Program-made: the position numbers and the translations under genes | The notes under the pieces: generated by a model | The model's database searches: none | What the model saw: only the letters and a program-made list of their open reading frames with translations | Told to the model about the DNA's origin: nothing | In this document: positions 16,772 to 25,672 of the stretch, one piece after another | How the letters are laid out: each line of letters begins with the position of its first letter | Numbering within the stretch: the first letter of the stretch is position 1 | Source: DASXMT01 sp963781305 | Lineage (GTDB): Bacteria > Actinomycetota > Acidimicrobiia > Acidimicrobiales > RAAP-2 | Direction: 5' to 3' | DNA length: 64,000 nt | Assembly: GCA_963781305.1 (NCBI GenBank) | Contig: CAWAFL010000013.1 | Location: 124,001 to 188,000 of the forward strand

Positions 16772-17965
16772 TCAGGCCCGGGCTCGAACGGAGTCGAGGT
16801 CGGGTATCCAGCGCCTCATGAAGGCATCGAACATCGGCACGGTGAAGTCGATCTCACCCCACCGGGGCGAGTAACACAAGGCTTTCTTGATCAGCCCGTC
16901 CCTGGTCGGCCCCAGGGCGGTGGTCTTCTTCCCCAGCAGCGCCGCCACCTCGGACGACCGCTTCGGACCGGGTCCGAGCTCCCCCATGGCCCGGAGGTAG
17001 GCCCGTTCCGGATTGCCGGTCCTGCCGATCCGGACGCGGAAGAAGCCGTCGTCGAGTTCGGCTGTCGCCACCGGGATGCTCCGTTCGACGTCGTCCAGGT
17101 TGATGGTGTCTGGTCCGTCCGAGGCGGCCCACGCCTGCTTGCCGAACTCCTGGAGAAAGTACGGGTAGCCCATGGTTATCTCGGCCAGGCGATCGAGGGC
17201 GCCTTCGGTCCACGTCACCCCTTCGTCCGCGGCCGGGACGATGAGCGCATCGCGGACCTGATCGATGGTCAGCGAGTCGATCACCGGGAACATGAACAAC
17301 CGCTCGGCATAGGACTTGGCCTCGCCGGTGAGGCTGGCCAGCGAGGGGAGCCCTGCGGCGGCGATGGTGATCGGGAGGACCAGCTGGGTGGCGCGGTGCA
17401 GGCCCATGATGAGGGCCTCGAGCGTCTCCGTCCGGACGTAGTGCAGCTCGTCGATAGTGATGAGGACACCGGTGCCGTGGTCGCGGGCCACCTCTCCCAG
17501 TTCCACGAAGAGCCCGGCCAGGTCCGTGGCCAGGTCTCCGGAGTCGGCCGGTCCGCTCACCGCCTCCACGTCGATGCTCAGCTCGGGACCGTCCGGAAGC
17601 CGGATACTGAAGGCCTTGAGCACCCCGAGGGCGCGCCGAATCCGCTCGCCGATGCGCCGCTTGGCGTCCATCGATAGGAGGACCCGCCGGAAGGCTGCCG
17701 CCAGCCGAGCGGGCAGGTCGCCGTCCTCGCTCACCTCGATGTGCTCGTGGAAGTACCCGCGGCCGTGGGCCAGCTGCTCGAATTCGTTGAGGAGGACGGT
17801 CTTCCCCACTCCCCGCAAACCGGTGAGCATCTCGCTGCGACCGTCGCGTCCAAGCAACAGCCGCTGGAGGGCGACATCCATGTCCTCGATCTCCCGCTCC
17901 CGCCCCACCAGTGCCGGCGGCCGCGTGCCGGCCCCTGGGCTGAACGGATTTCGCACCGGGTCCAC
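16772..17965 (-). CDS. Orc1/archaeal-type AAA ATPase with C-terminal winged helix
   Basis: A 397-residue P-loop ATPase. Residues about 17-30 hold the entry motif PPALVGREREIEDM, Walker A is GLRGVGKT (49-56), Walker B is GVLITIDELHY, and a sensor-like TIAAAGLPSL follows. The C-terminal third (ERAYLRAMGELG ... GLIKKALCYSPRWGEIDFTVPMFDAFMRRW) has the winged-helix pattern of the archaeal ATPase/Orc1-like group. Family members are often found as solitary genes with unknown roles. The frame could begin at TTG 17983, but GTG 17965 is preferred: no ribosome site precedes it, while TATATT ends six bases upstream, as in leaderless transcripts. Copies of a palindromic element flank the gene on both sides, which suggests self-regulation or DNA binding at these sites. 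Confidence 0.8.
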   Translation of the reverse strand: MDPVRNPFSPGAGTRPPALVGREREIEDMDVALQRLLLGRDGRSEMLTGLRGVGKTVLLNEFEQLAHGRGYFHEHIEVSEDGDLPARLAAAFRRVLLSMDAKRRIGERIRRALGVLKAFSIRLPDGPELSIDVEAVSGPADSGDLATDLAGLFVELGEVARDHGTGVLITIDELHYVRTETLEALIMGLHRATQLVLPITIAAAGLPSLASLTGEAKSYAERLFMFPVIDSLTIDQVRDALIVPAADEGVTWTEGALDRLAEITMGYPYFLQEFGKQAWAASDGPDTINLDDVERSIPVATAELDDGFFRVRIGRTGNPERAYLRAMGELGPGPKRSSEVAALLGKKTTALGPTRDGLIKKALCYSPRWGEIDFTVPMFDAFMRRWIPDLDSVRARA

Positions 17966-17985
17966 GGCTGCAATATATATCAAGA
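17966..17985 (-). promoter_or_regulatory. Candidate leaderless promoter of the ATPase gene
   Basis: Read on the minus strand, TTGATATATATTGCAGCC runs directly into the GTG. A TATATT-type -10 box ending six bases before the start codon, together with no Shine-Dalgarno sequence, fits transcription starting at the start codon. Confidence 0.4.
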
Positions 17986-17994
17986 TTACGTATG

Positions 17995-18015
17995 TATAGG
18001 AATATCCATATAAAT
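17995..18015. repeat. Palindromic element, copy C (degenerate)
   Basis: TATAG (17995-17999), eight bases including ATCC, then ATATAAAT. It matches copy A at TATAG, ATCC and TATAAAT, with one mismatch in the right palindrome arm. The centre GGAATATCC is itself palindromic. It lies 30 bases upstream of the ATPase start codon, where an operator would act. Confidence 0.6.
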
Positions 18016-18041
18016 AACCAGATTCTGGGGTGGGTGGAAGG

Positions 18042-18083
18042 TATAGACCGATGCCTATAAAGCCCTCATAACCCTAGACATCC
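18042..18083. repeat. Palindromic TATAG-N8-CTATA element, copy B
   Basis: TATAG (18042-18046) and CTATA (18055-18059) are separated by eight bases, in the same geometry as copy A. The following AAAGCCCTCATAACCCTAGA parallels copy A. It lies 88 bases upstream of the exonuclease start, between that gene and copy C. Confidence 0.7.
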
Positions 18084-18170
18084 TGGTGAACCGGGGTCCC
18101 AGAGGAGCCGGGTCGACGGCCGAAGAGCATGGGATGATGAGTCCAAGCGGCGGCCGAAGGACGAGACATC

Positions 18171-19052
18171 ATGCGCGTACACCTCATCGACGGAACATAC
18201 GAGCTGTTCCGCCAGTTCTTCGGCCAGCCCGAGCGGGCCGCCGACGACGGGTCCGAGATCGGGGCCACCTACGGCGTCGTCACCTCCGTCCTGTCCATGC
18301 TCTCCAACGGCTCCACCCATGTGGGCGTGGCCACCGACCATGTCATCGAGTCGTTCCGCAACGACATGTGGGCCGGCTACAAGGACGGCGCCGAGGTGCC
18401 CGAGCTTCTGAAAGCCCAGTTCGAGCCGCTCGAGGAAGCTCTTGATGCCCTCGGCGTCCTCGTGTGGCCCATGGTCGAGGTCGAGGCCGACGATGCCTTG
18501 GCTTCGGGCGCCGCCGTGGCCGCCGACGACCCCGACGTCGAACAGGTGGTCATCTGCACGCCGGACAAGGACCTGGCCCAGTGTGTGGTGGGCACCAGGG
18601 TCGTCCAGCTCGATCGGCGCAAGGACGTGGTCACCGACGAGGACGGGGTGCGGGAGAAGTACGGCGTCCTACCGGAGTCCATCCCCGACTGGCTGGCCCT
18701 GGTCGGTGACTCGGCCGACGGCTTTCCCGGCCTGGCCGGCTGGGGCAAGCGTTCCGCCGCCCTGGCGCTGGATCACTACATCCACCTCGGCGCCATCCCC
18801 GATGACGTCAACGATTGGGATCCCGACGTGCGCAAAGCGGTCCGGGGTGCTCCCAAGCTGGCGGCAACGCTGGCGGCCGAGCGGGGGAACGCCGAGCTGT
18901 TCTTGTCGCTTGCCACCCTCCGTATCGATCGCTCATTGCTGCCCAACGTGGCCGCACTGGCATGGCACGGTCCCACACCGGCCTTCGAGCAGGTATGCCG
19001 ACACATGCGGGCGCCGCAGCTGGCCGAACGGGCCGAGGCCCTCGCTCGTTGA
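18171..19052 (+). CDS. 5'-3' exonuclease (PolI N-terminal/FEN type)
   Basis: A 293-residue nuclease of the PIN/FEN fold. Metal-binding acidic residues are visible in HLIDGTYELF, VEVEADDALA, ICTPDKDLAQ and GDSADGFPG; the helix-3-turn-helix reads FPGLAGWGKRSAALAL. It lacks the polymerase part of PolI. AAGGACGAG precedes the ATG. Such solitary enzymes remove RNA primers or flaps. Its upstream region shares the palindromic elements with the divergent ATPase gene, so the two may be co-regulated. Confidence 0.9.
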   Translation: MRVHLIDGTYELFRQFFGQPERAADDGSEIGATYGVVTSVLSMLSNGSTHVGVATDHVIESFRNDMWAGYKDGAEVPELLKAQFEPLEEALDALGVLVWPMVEVEADDALASGAAVAADDPDVEQVVICTPDKDLAQCVVGTRVVQLDRRKDVVTDEDGVREKYGVLPESIPDWLALVGDSADGFPGLAGWGKRSAALALDHYIHLGAIPDDVNDWDPDVRKAVRGAPKLAATLAAERGNAELFLSLATLRIDRSLLPNVAALAWHGPTPAFEQVCRHMRAPQLAERAEALAR

Positions 19053-19072
19053 GCGGGTCGGGGAGGACGGAC

Positions 19073-19331
19073 GTGGGAGCGCAGTCGCTGGCCAGCCAGC
19101 TCAAGGAGAAGCGTGCCGAGATGATCATCTCGGAGTTGGAGGCCGTGGCGTTGCGACTCTTCGACGAGCGCGGGTTCGGCGAGGTGATCAAGGGCGGGGG
19201 TCATACCTGGCGGGGGACCCCCAGGCGTGTTCCCGGCCGCCACTGTGGGCAAGACGACCACCTCGATCAGCGCCAACGAGATCATCTGGAGCTTCTTCCA
19301 CGCCCATCCGCTTACGGGCCGCATCGGCTGA
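19073..19331 (+). pseudogene. Chimeric remnant: TetR head joined to PHB-depolymerase tail
   Basis: From GTG 19073 (GGGGAGG upstream) the frame reads like the first helix of a TetR regulator (LKEKRAEMIISELEAVALRL then FDERGFGEV). At about 19190 it changes directly into IKGGGHTWRGTP, the conserved GGGHTW motif near the C-terminus of poly(3-hydroxybutyrate) depolymerase/feruloyl-esterase-like enzymes. After a frameshift near 19227 the match continues as VFPAATVGKTTTSISANEII and WSFFHAHPL, stopping at 19329-19331. The rest of both genes is missing, so a deletion probably fused two neighbours. The original frame runs on to 19348. Confidence 0.65.
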
Positions 19332-19401
19332 CGGCCCGCAACGGATAGCGGCCCTGGATGGATCACGGCCCCCAACCGGATAACAACGCGGTCGTATCGA
19401 T

Positions 19402-19441
19402 GACCAGAGGCGGTACCACTTGACCGACCACAGGCGGTACC
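19402..19441 (+). repeat. Two-copy direct repeat, period 24
   Basis: GACCAGAGGCGGTACC (19402-19417) and GACCACAGGCGGTACC (19426-19441) differ at one base. They lie just beyond the 3' end of the HtrA-type protease gene. No function is evident. Confidence 0.6.
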
Positions 19442-19449
19442 TCGGTGGG

Positions 19450-20427
19450 TCAGTCAGTGGCGCCGAGCTCGACCGGGGTGGCGATGACGTCGACAAGGGC
19501 ATCGGAACGCAGCACGGTGAGGGCCACTGGCTGGCCAATGGCATCGCCGAGCATCAGGCGCTGCAATGTCTGAGCGCTGATCACCGCTTCGCCGTTAGCG
19601 CTGAGCAGCAAGTCGCCGGCGCGCAGGCCGGCCCGTTCGGCCGGTCCGCCGGGCACGACCTCTGCGATGCGCAATCCCGTCTTCTGCGCCCGCTGCGAAG
19701 CCAGCAGCGGAGGAAGGGGCGCAGGAGTCCCAGCCACGCCTAGATAGGCACGGCGGACCCGCCCCTCGGCCATCAGGGCGGCGACAATCTGCCGGGTGAT
19801 CGAGTTGATCGGGATGGCCAGGCCTACCCCAACGCCGGCGACTGCGGTGTTGATGCCCACCACCTCTCCGGACGCCACGACCAGTGCACCACCCGAGTTC
19901 CCCGGGTTCAGGGCGGCATCGGTCTGGATGACGTCATCGATGATCCGCACATTGCTGCCTGCCCTGGTCGGCAACGAGCGGCCCAGGGCGCTGACGACGC
20001 CCGCGGTGATGCTGCCGGCCAAACCGAGGGGGTTTCCGACCGCCACGACCAGCTGTCCCACCCTGAGGTCTGCCGCCTCACCCAGCCGGGCCGGTGCCGG
20101 GGTCACCCCATCGGCGCGGACCACAGCTAGGTCCGACAGGGGATCGGTACCTACCACGTGGAACGGAACGGCGGTGCCGTCGGCAAAGGCGACCCGCCCT
20201 GCCTCGGCCGAACCGACCACGTGGGCGTTCGTGAGCAGGAATCCGTCGTTTGTGAATACAACTGCCGATCCCGCCCCGTTGGCGTAGCTTCCGTCACGTT
20301 GGCGGTGGGAGACCTCCAACGCGGCGACCCTGGGGGTCAACTGCTCCGCCACCGAGACGACGACCTGGGAATATGCGTCCAATGCCCCCAGCTCTTGCTC
20401 GGGCGTCTGTGAAAGGGTGTCACTCAT
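19450..20427 (-). CDS. HtrA/DegP-type serine protease with PDZ domain, no export signal
   Basis: A 325-residue S1C serine protease. The triad lies in LLTNAHVVG (His), DPLSDLAVV (Asp) and NPGNSGGALV (Ser). A single C-terminal PDZ domain follows, with RIAEVVPGGPAERAGLRAGD. ATG 20427 is preceded by AGGAG. The N-terminus (MSDTLSQTPEQELGALDAYS) has neither signal peptide nor membrane anchor, unlike most HtrA proteins, so it should be cytoplasmic. It stands intact among broken genes. Confidence 0.9.
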   Translation of the reverse strand: MSDTLSQTPEQELGALDAYSQVVVSVAEQLTPRVAALEVSHRQRDGSYANGAGSAVVFTNDGFLLTNAHVVGSAEAGRVAFADGTAVPFHVVGTDPLSDLAVVRADGVTPAPARLGEAADLRVGQLVVAVGNPLGLAGSITAGVVSALGRSLPTRAGSNVRIIDDVIQTDAALNPGNSGGALVVASGEVVGINTAVAGVGVGLAIPINSITRQIVAALMAEGRVRRAYLGVAGTPAPLPPLLASQRAQKTGLRIAEVVPGGPAERAGLRAGDLLLSANGEAVISAQTLQRLMLGDAIGQPVALTVLRSDALVDVIATPVELGATD

Positions 20428-20554
20428 TGTACTACTCCTGATTACATGATTACAGCCGGATAAACAGAGAAGGCGAACCGTTTGTTCCCTCGCTTTGTCG
20501 CCATCCACAGATCAAGGCCGGGAGATCGTTGGGGCGATGCGCCACCGGCCTTCG

Positions 20555-20967
20555 CGCCGTCGATGGCCTTGAGCTCGGCCATCGACAGGGTCAGACCCAC
20601 GGGGGAGTCGCCAGGAACCGACCGCAGAAGCGTCCACAGCCGCATAGTGGCAGTGATGAGCGATTCGACCGCTCGGAACTTGCCGAGCATGTATGCAATG
20701 ACTGCGAGGACGTTGGGCTTGTTGAGGGTGAAGGCCAATCTGCCCTCGGCAGACTCGATTCGGCCCCATTCAAGCGAGAAGCGGTGAGCGCCGGGCCCGA
20801 GCCCGGCGACGGGGGCCACGGCCTCGACCCAGGGGCGACAGAACTCGCAGCCGTCCCCACTCGAGTCGACGCATTCGGTGCCGGGGGTGTGCTCCCCGGC
20901 CCGCCAGTCGTTTTCGACACTGCCGCCCTGCGGCCGTCGAAGTTCCGCATGGGAACCTTGCTGGGAG
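20555..20967 (-). pseudogene. Degraded GH1 beta-glucosidase
   Basis: Fragments of a glycoside hydrolase family 1 protein can be read in order: LPARFPCGTSTAAG (20967-20930, one frame), then in a second frame VENDWRAGEHTPGTECVDSS, GLGPGAHRFSLEWGRIESAEG, FTLNKPNVLAVIAYMLGKF (the family's TLNEPN with the catalytic Glu changed to Lys) and VPGDSPVGLTLSMAELKAID. There is a frameshift after the first fragment. About 100 residues are missing between the SAEG and TLNKPN segments, and the whole C-terminal half with the nucleophile is gone. The gene is dead. Confidence 0.75.
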
Positions 20968-21113
20968 CGAAACGGCTGTTCCGGTGTCGCCGGCCGACCA
21001 GGTGCCCATAGCTGGACAGTGGTAGAGACGCCACTGGCTTCGGGTAGGTTCAACTGCCACATGGATGGCTCCCGCTTTCAGGCTCGGCCCCAGAATGGCT
21101 GGCGATCGACTCG

Positions 21114-23451
21114 GTGACCGAGGCAACTGCTCCCAGGCGCCGTCGCACCAGTTGTCGTGGTCGAGCGCGGCCACGTGGGTCAGGGCAAAGGACCCCGGAT
21201 TCCTGGCCGATCAAGCGGTCGATCCGAGCAGCAGTCGTCATGCCCATCGTCTTCGGCCTCACCCATGTCGCTGTTCTCCGACCCGCAGGTCAGTCTCTTT
21301 GGAGCGTTTGGTTCGTTCGCCTTGTTGCTCCTGGTGGACTTCCCCGGTCGGCCCCGCACGCGCCTCATCTCGTATGTGGCCCTTGCCTTCGCTGGGAGCT
21401 GTTTCATTGCTCTTGGCACCGTGGCCTCGACCCACAAGGTGGCGGCGGTCGCCGCGATGGCAGTGGTGGGGTTCGGCGTCCTCTTCGCCGGCATCGAATC
21501 ACCCCAGGCGGCCACGGCCTCGACTGCCGCCCTTCTGCTCTTCGTGTTGCCAGTGGCCGTGGCCGAGCCCCCTGGGGAAGTCGGCCCTCGCTTGATCGGC
21601 TGGGGGTTCGCCGCCGCGTTCTGTGTTGCCGCCTGCATGCTCGTCTGGCCCACACCCTGGCACGACGACCTCCGGCGCCGGCTCTCAGCGACTATCTCTG
21701 CCGTTGGCGCGGCTGGCGCTGACCTTCGCTGAAGGTAAGCCCGACCCCAACGCCTCGGGAGCGGTGAAGTCGGAGCTGGAGTTGCTGCGGAAACAGTTTG
21801 CGGGGACCCCGTACCCACCCACTGGCGCAGCGGCGAGCGCTGCCGCTCTGGCTAAGTTGGCTGGTCGCACCGAGTGGGTGGCCGGGAGTGCGCTCGGGGT
21901 GTGCGAGGACGTCGGCCCGTTGGATCTGTCGTCAGTCCGAACCGTCGTCGCGGCCGTGGCCGAGACGCTGCGGCTGAGCGGTGCCCTCGTCTGCGATGGC
22001 GTCGGTCACCCGGTAGACGACCTGGCTCTGGTGGGAGATGTCCAGTCCTCCATCCGGCGGTTGGACGGACTCATTCAAACCGAGCTCGATGCACAGGTGT
22101 CGACGCTGGTCGACCCTGATGGTCACCGTCAGGCCGTGGCCGCCAACGGCGATGGAGAGAAGGGGTACCCGACCGACACCGCGGATTCAGCCCCTCCTTG
22201 GACCCGACTTTCCGGTCTCGGTCCTTGGCCATTGCCACGGAGATGGTGGCCGACGCCGCGCTCGAGGCAGCCGGCGCCCAGGCCGTCGGCGACAGACGGC
22301 TCGGCCCCGGGGACGAGATCCCCGCTCCCCGTGTTCTGGCGCAGGCTCACCTCGCACTTGTCGTTCCGCTCGGTATGGTTCCGCAACGCCCTGCGAGGTG
22401 CGGTAGGGCTTGCGCTGGCCGTCGCCGTCGTAGAGATCACCGCCGTCGAGCACGGATTCTGGGTGGTGCTGGGCACCCTCTCGGTCCTACGGTCCAATGC
22501 CCTGGGCACCGGCGCCACCGCCCTTCGCGCCGTTGGGCGGCACGACCGTGGGCTTCCTCGTGGGCTCCGCCATCATCATCGGGATCGGCGACCAATCGGT
22601 GGTCTTGTGGGTGCTCTTGCCCCTGGCCGTACTGGTGTCGGGCGTAGCCCCGTCGATGATCTCGTTCGCCGCCGGGCAAGCCGGCTTCACCCTGGTGGTA
22701 GTCATCTTGTTCAACATCATCGATCCCACCGGCTGGATGGTTGGGTCTCACCAGAATCGAGGATGTGGCCATCGGGTGCGGTGTGAGCATCGTCGTGGGG
22801 TTCTTGTTCTGGCCTCGGGGGGCCACAGCCGCACTTGGCCGCGCCATGTCCGCCGCGTTCGTCAAGAGCTCGGGCTATCTGGCCGACGCGGTGGATCGAC
22901 TGACCGTCACAACTCGCCAGGTCGACACCGGCCCCGCACAGCGAGCCTCGCACACTGCTTATCTCAGGCTCGACGATGCCTTCCGCGAGTTTCTGGGCGA
23001 GCGTGGCGCAAAGGTCGTGCCGGTAGAGACCGTAGCCAGTCTGGTCACGGGGTCGAATCGAATCCGTCTGGCTGCCTACACCCTGGCGGCGCTGCCCGTG
23101 GTTCCCTTGCAGCAAGGCCAAACCGAGCTCGAGTCGGTCGCTATCGCCGGGGCGGTTCTGCGGGACTCATATATCGTTGAGCTATCGGTGGTACGAGGCG
23201 TTCGCAGAGATGTTGGCCGACCGGCAGCGAGTCCGTAGACCCACCTCCCGTCAATGATGAGGTCCTGCACGACGTCCTGCTGACGGCGTTCGAGGACGCT
23301 CGCAACCGGCAGCGCGACGATCTGCTGCGCATGACCATGCAGATGTTCTGGGCCGACGAGCTGCTCGAGGGCCAACATCAGGTGCAGACTGGACCTGGCC
23401 GACTCGGCTGGTCCCTTCGCCCGCTGGCGGCAAAGGGCACACTTGATCTGA
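21114..23451 (+). pseudogene. FUSC-family membrane transporter, multiply frameshifted
   Basis: Consecutive pieces of one FUSC (fusaric-acid-resistance-like) protein can be followed across frames: AAVVMPIVFGLTHV (from GTG 21114), SLFGAFGSFALLLLVDFPG (to 21732), LARLALTFAEGKPDP to about 22190, DPTFRSRSLAIATEMVADAA to about 22300, FRNALRGAVGLALAVAVVE to about 22530, GGTTVGFLVGSAIIIGIGD to about 22740, IEDVAIGCGVSIVVGFLFWP to about 23190, and finally DEVLHDVLLTAFEDARNRQ ending at TGA 23449-23451. At least seven frame changes are needed and no internal region is clearly lost. An intact FUSC gene of another lineage lies at 36347-38650. Sequencing error alone is unlikely, as flanking genes are clean. 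Confidence 0.85.
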
Positions 23452-23554
23452 GAGCCACGTGCACGTGGAAGCCCGGTCGTTGCTCTTCCGCCCGACCGAG
23501 CTAGCGGCCTCCCAGCGCTACCGGCTCTCGCTACCGGCCTCCCGTCGGACTCCT

Positions 23555-24439
23555 CTACCGGCCCAGGGTCACCAGCTCTGCTGCCGCGGCGAAGGCCGGG
23601 TCATCGGTGGCCTGGAGCCCTCGGAGGCAGGCCTCGACCAGCTTTACTTGGTGGGGATCGCCGCTGTGCTCTGCTGATCGAATGAGCTCGTCGTGCTCGA
23701 CGCCCGCCATCTCCGGAGCACTGACCGACTGGACCCTTGCGTACAGGGCTGCGTGCTCGGCTCGTACCTGGGCCAACCCGGCTGCGCCGGCCTCGGCGGG
23801 AATGTGGTCGACCAAGAGCTCAACGGCCATGGCCCCGGTCACGCCGTGCAGGTTCAAGATGTTGGGTCGGCTCAGATAATGGCGTGCACCCTCGGCCGCG
23901 GCGTTGACCACGGCCAGCCGGATCTCCTCCTCGACGACCACGGCGTCGGACACCGGTTGGCCGACCTCGAACCGGGCGGCCCAGTACCCGAGCGCCCTCG
24001 CAAGTTCTGCTTGCCGGGGTTCGGTGTCGGCGGCGTCGATGGCCCGCACTGCGTGGGCGGTGCGGATGGCTGCGTGGAACAGGGCGATGGCCAGGGATGG
24101 CATCAACCGTGGCACCCAGATCTCGACGACCGTGGGCCACCCGAACTCGGCGATCGATCGTTCGAAATACCCGATCCATTCCGGGAGCTTCTGGTAGGCG
24201 CCCAGCGACTCCTGCCAGTCGAAATCAGCCGGTGCCACGGGATCGACGCCGATGCCTCCCGCGTTGGCGAACCGCCGGGCCCAGCTGTCGAGGGCTTCAT
24301 CGCATCCCACCGCGGCCAGGGCCTCACAGGCCATCGGCCCGTGGTTGATGAACCCATTGGGCAGCTCGAAACCGGCTGAGCTCAGACGCTCGAATGCCTC
24401 GTCCAACGCCGTCGACGTCTCCATCGTTTCGGTCCTCAT
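23555..24439 (-). CDS. Questin oxidase-like protein
   Basis: A 294-residue protein of the questin-oxidase-like family (formerly DUF4243). It opens with the conserved NGFINHGPMACEALAAVG, followed by DSWARRF, several helical repeats with LALFHAAIRTAHAVRAI, and a late HYLSRPNILNLHGVTGAMAV segment. The fungal relative opens an anthraquinone ring by Baeyer-Villiger chemistry; bacterial members are uncharacterised. GAGGAGG precedes the ATG. The gene is monocistronic and stands between two degraded stretches. Confidence 0.8.
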   Translation of the reverse strand: MRTETMETSTALDEAFERLSSAGFELPNGFINHGPMACEALAAVGCDEALDSWARRFANAGGIGVDPVAPADFDWQESLGAYQKLPEWIGYFERSIAEFGWPTVVEIWVPRLMPSLAIALFHAAIRTAHAVRAIDAADTEPRQAELARALGYWAARFEVGQPVSDAVVVEEEIRLAVVNAAAEGARHYLSRPNILNLHGVTGAMAVELLVDHIPAEAGAAGLAQVRAEHAALYARVQSVSAPEMAGVEHDELIRSAEHSGDPHQVKLVEACLRGLQATDDPAFAAAAELVTLGR

Positions 24440-25672
24440 GGTGTCGTCCTCCTCTATTCGGGTAGGACTGTATTTGTTAAAGTGAACTTGAAGTCAAGAG
24501 CCAATTTCGGACTGATTGCTCGGTCCCTGGCCTTGCGCCACCGCCTCGAACGTCTCGCCCCCGGGCAGGTACGTCGACGACGTCTGCAGTCAGACTCACT
24601 CCAAGTCGCTGGATCCTGTGATGGCGAACCCGGCCGGTACTCATGGCGTTTCCCAGTGAGTCAGGAAGCCGTCCCACCCGTCGACCAAGGAATAGGGTTT
24701 TCGTGTCGTGCTGTGGGACGACCTGGAAGGTTCGGTGATTGCGAATGGCAACGTCTCGAAGGATCTGCACGATGGTCGGGATAATCGTGGTGACCTCGGT
24801 GGTCTTCGGTGCTTGGGCGCAAGCTGGGGCAGCTCGGCACGCGATGCCAAAGAAATCAGCACAACGGGCGATCCCTGCAATCGAAGGTGGCGCCGACCGT
24901 ACTGTCGGTCGAGATCCTGCACAGAGCACCTCCGGGGTGGCGAGAACTGGTACGCCCTCTGGGTGCCGCCCAAGCTGGATAGGCCATGCTTCACCCGCAC
25001 GAGCGCCGCCGCTCTCGAGTTCTACTCAGTGGGGACGGGAGACGCGGCTCGGCCCTCGGGGAAGTGGATGTCGATCCTGCCACAGCTCGCCGCCGCCGGC
25101 GGTGGGCGTCCAGATGGCCGTGTATCCGCCAGGCGTGGCAAATCCGACCGAGGGGGCACCACCGAGCGGGTTCCGGCACTCAGGTCAGTCTATGCATCGT
25201 TTGACTACACCGGGCACCTTCCTGGCCTTGATTTGGTGTGCGCCTACTTCCCAAGCCTTGACCGGCGCCAGCCAAGAGTCGTGCCCCTCGACCCGGTGCC
25301 CGCTACCGAGCAGACCAATCAGCTCACGCCGGACGTGGTGGCCATCACCGATCCTGCCGGTGTCAAGGGCAACCTCACTGGCTCGGGTGGGAGCTGGCCA
25401 GTGACGGGCTCCGCAGTCGCACCCAGTCCGCTGCTCTCGCTGGCGGCGAGGATGTAGCCATGATTTCGTGCAGCCTGCGCAGCGGATTCCCTGCCGCCAA
25501 TTCATTGTGCCAGAGCATTCTCGGTGACTTCATCGTCAGGGACTTCCCCGTGCCGAAGCCCTCGCTCCTAGGAGGATTGGCCACCAATCCATTACGAGGC
25601 ATGGGCGGGCCAGCGTCATGAGCTCGAGACCCAGATTCGGATAGTCGGGCTCGCACCGGGGCCTGGCTCGCT
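24440..25672. other. Gene-poor, apparently decayed stretch
   Basis: No intact gene is recognised in 1.2 kb. From 24739 one plus-strand frame reads MRMATSRRICTMVGIIVVTS then VVFGAWAQAGAARHA, which resembles a signal peptide. Later segments with coding-like composition appear in other frames (VQMAVYPPGVANPTEGAPP at about 25105-25165; TNQLTPDVVAITDPAGVKG at about 25310-25370, ending at 25457). These may be pieces of one decayed secreted protein, but the family could not be identified. Confidence 0.35.

Noticed and set aside
19053..25672. Insertion sequence or prophage as cause of the decayed zone
   Set aside because: No transposase, integrase, terminal inverted repeats or tRNA-adjacent att repeats were seen.
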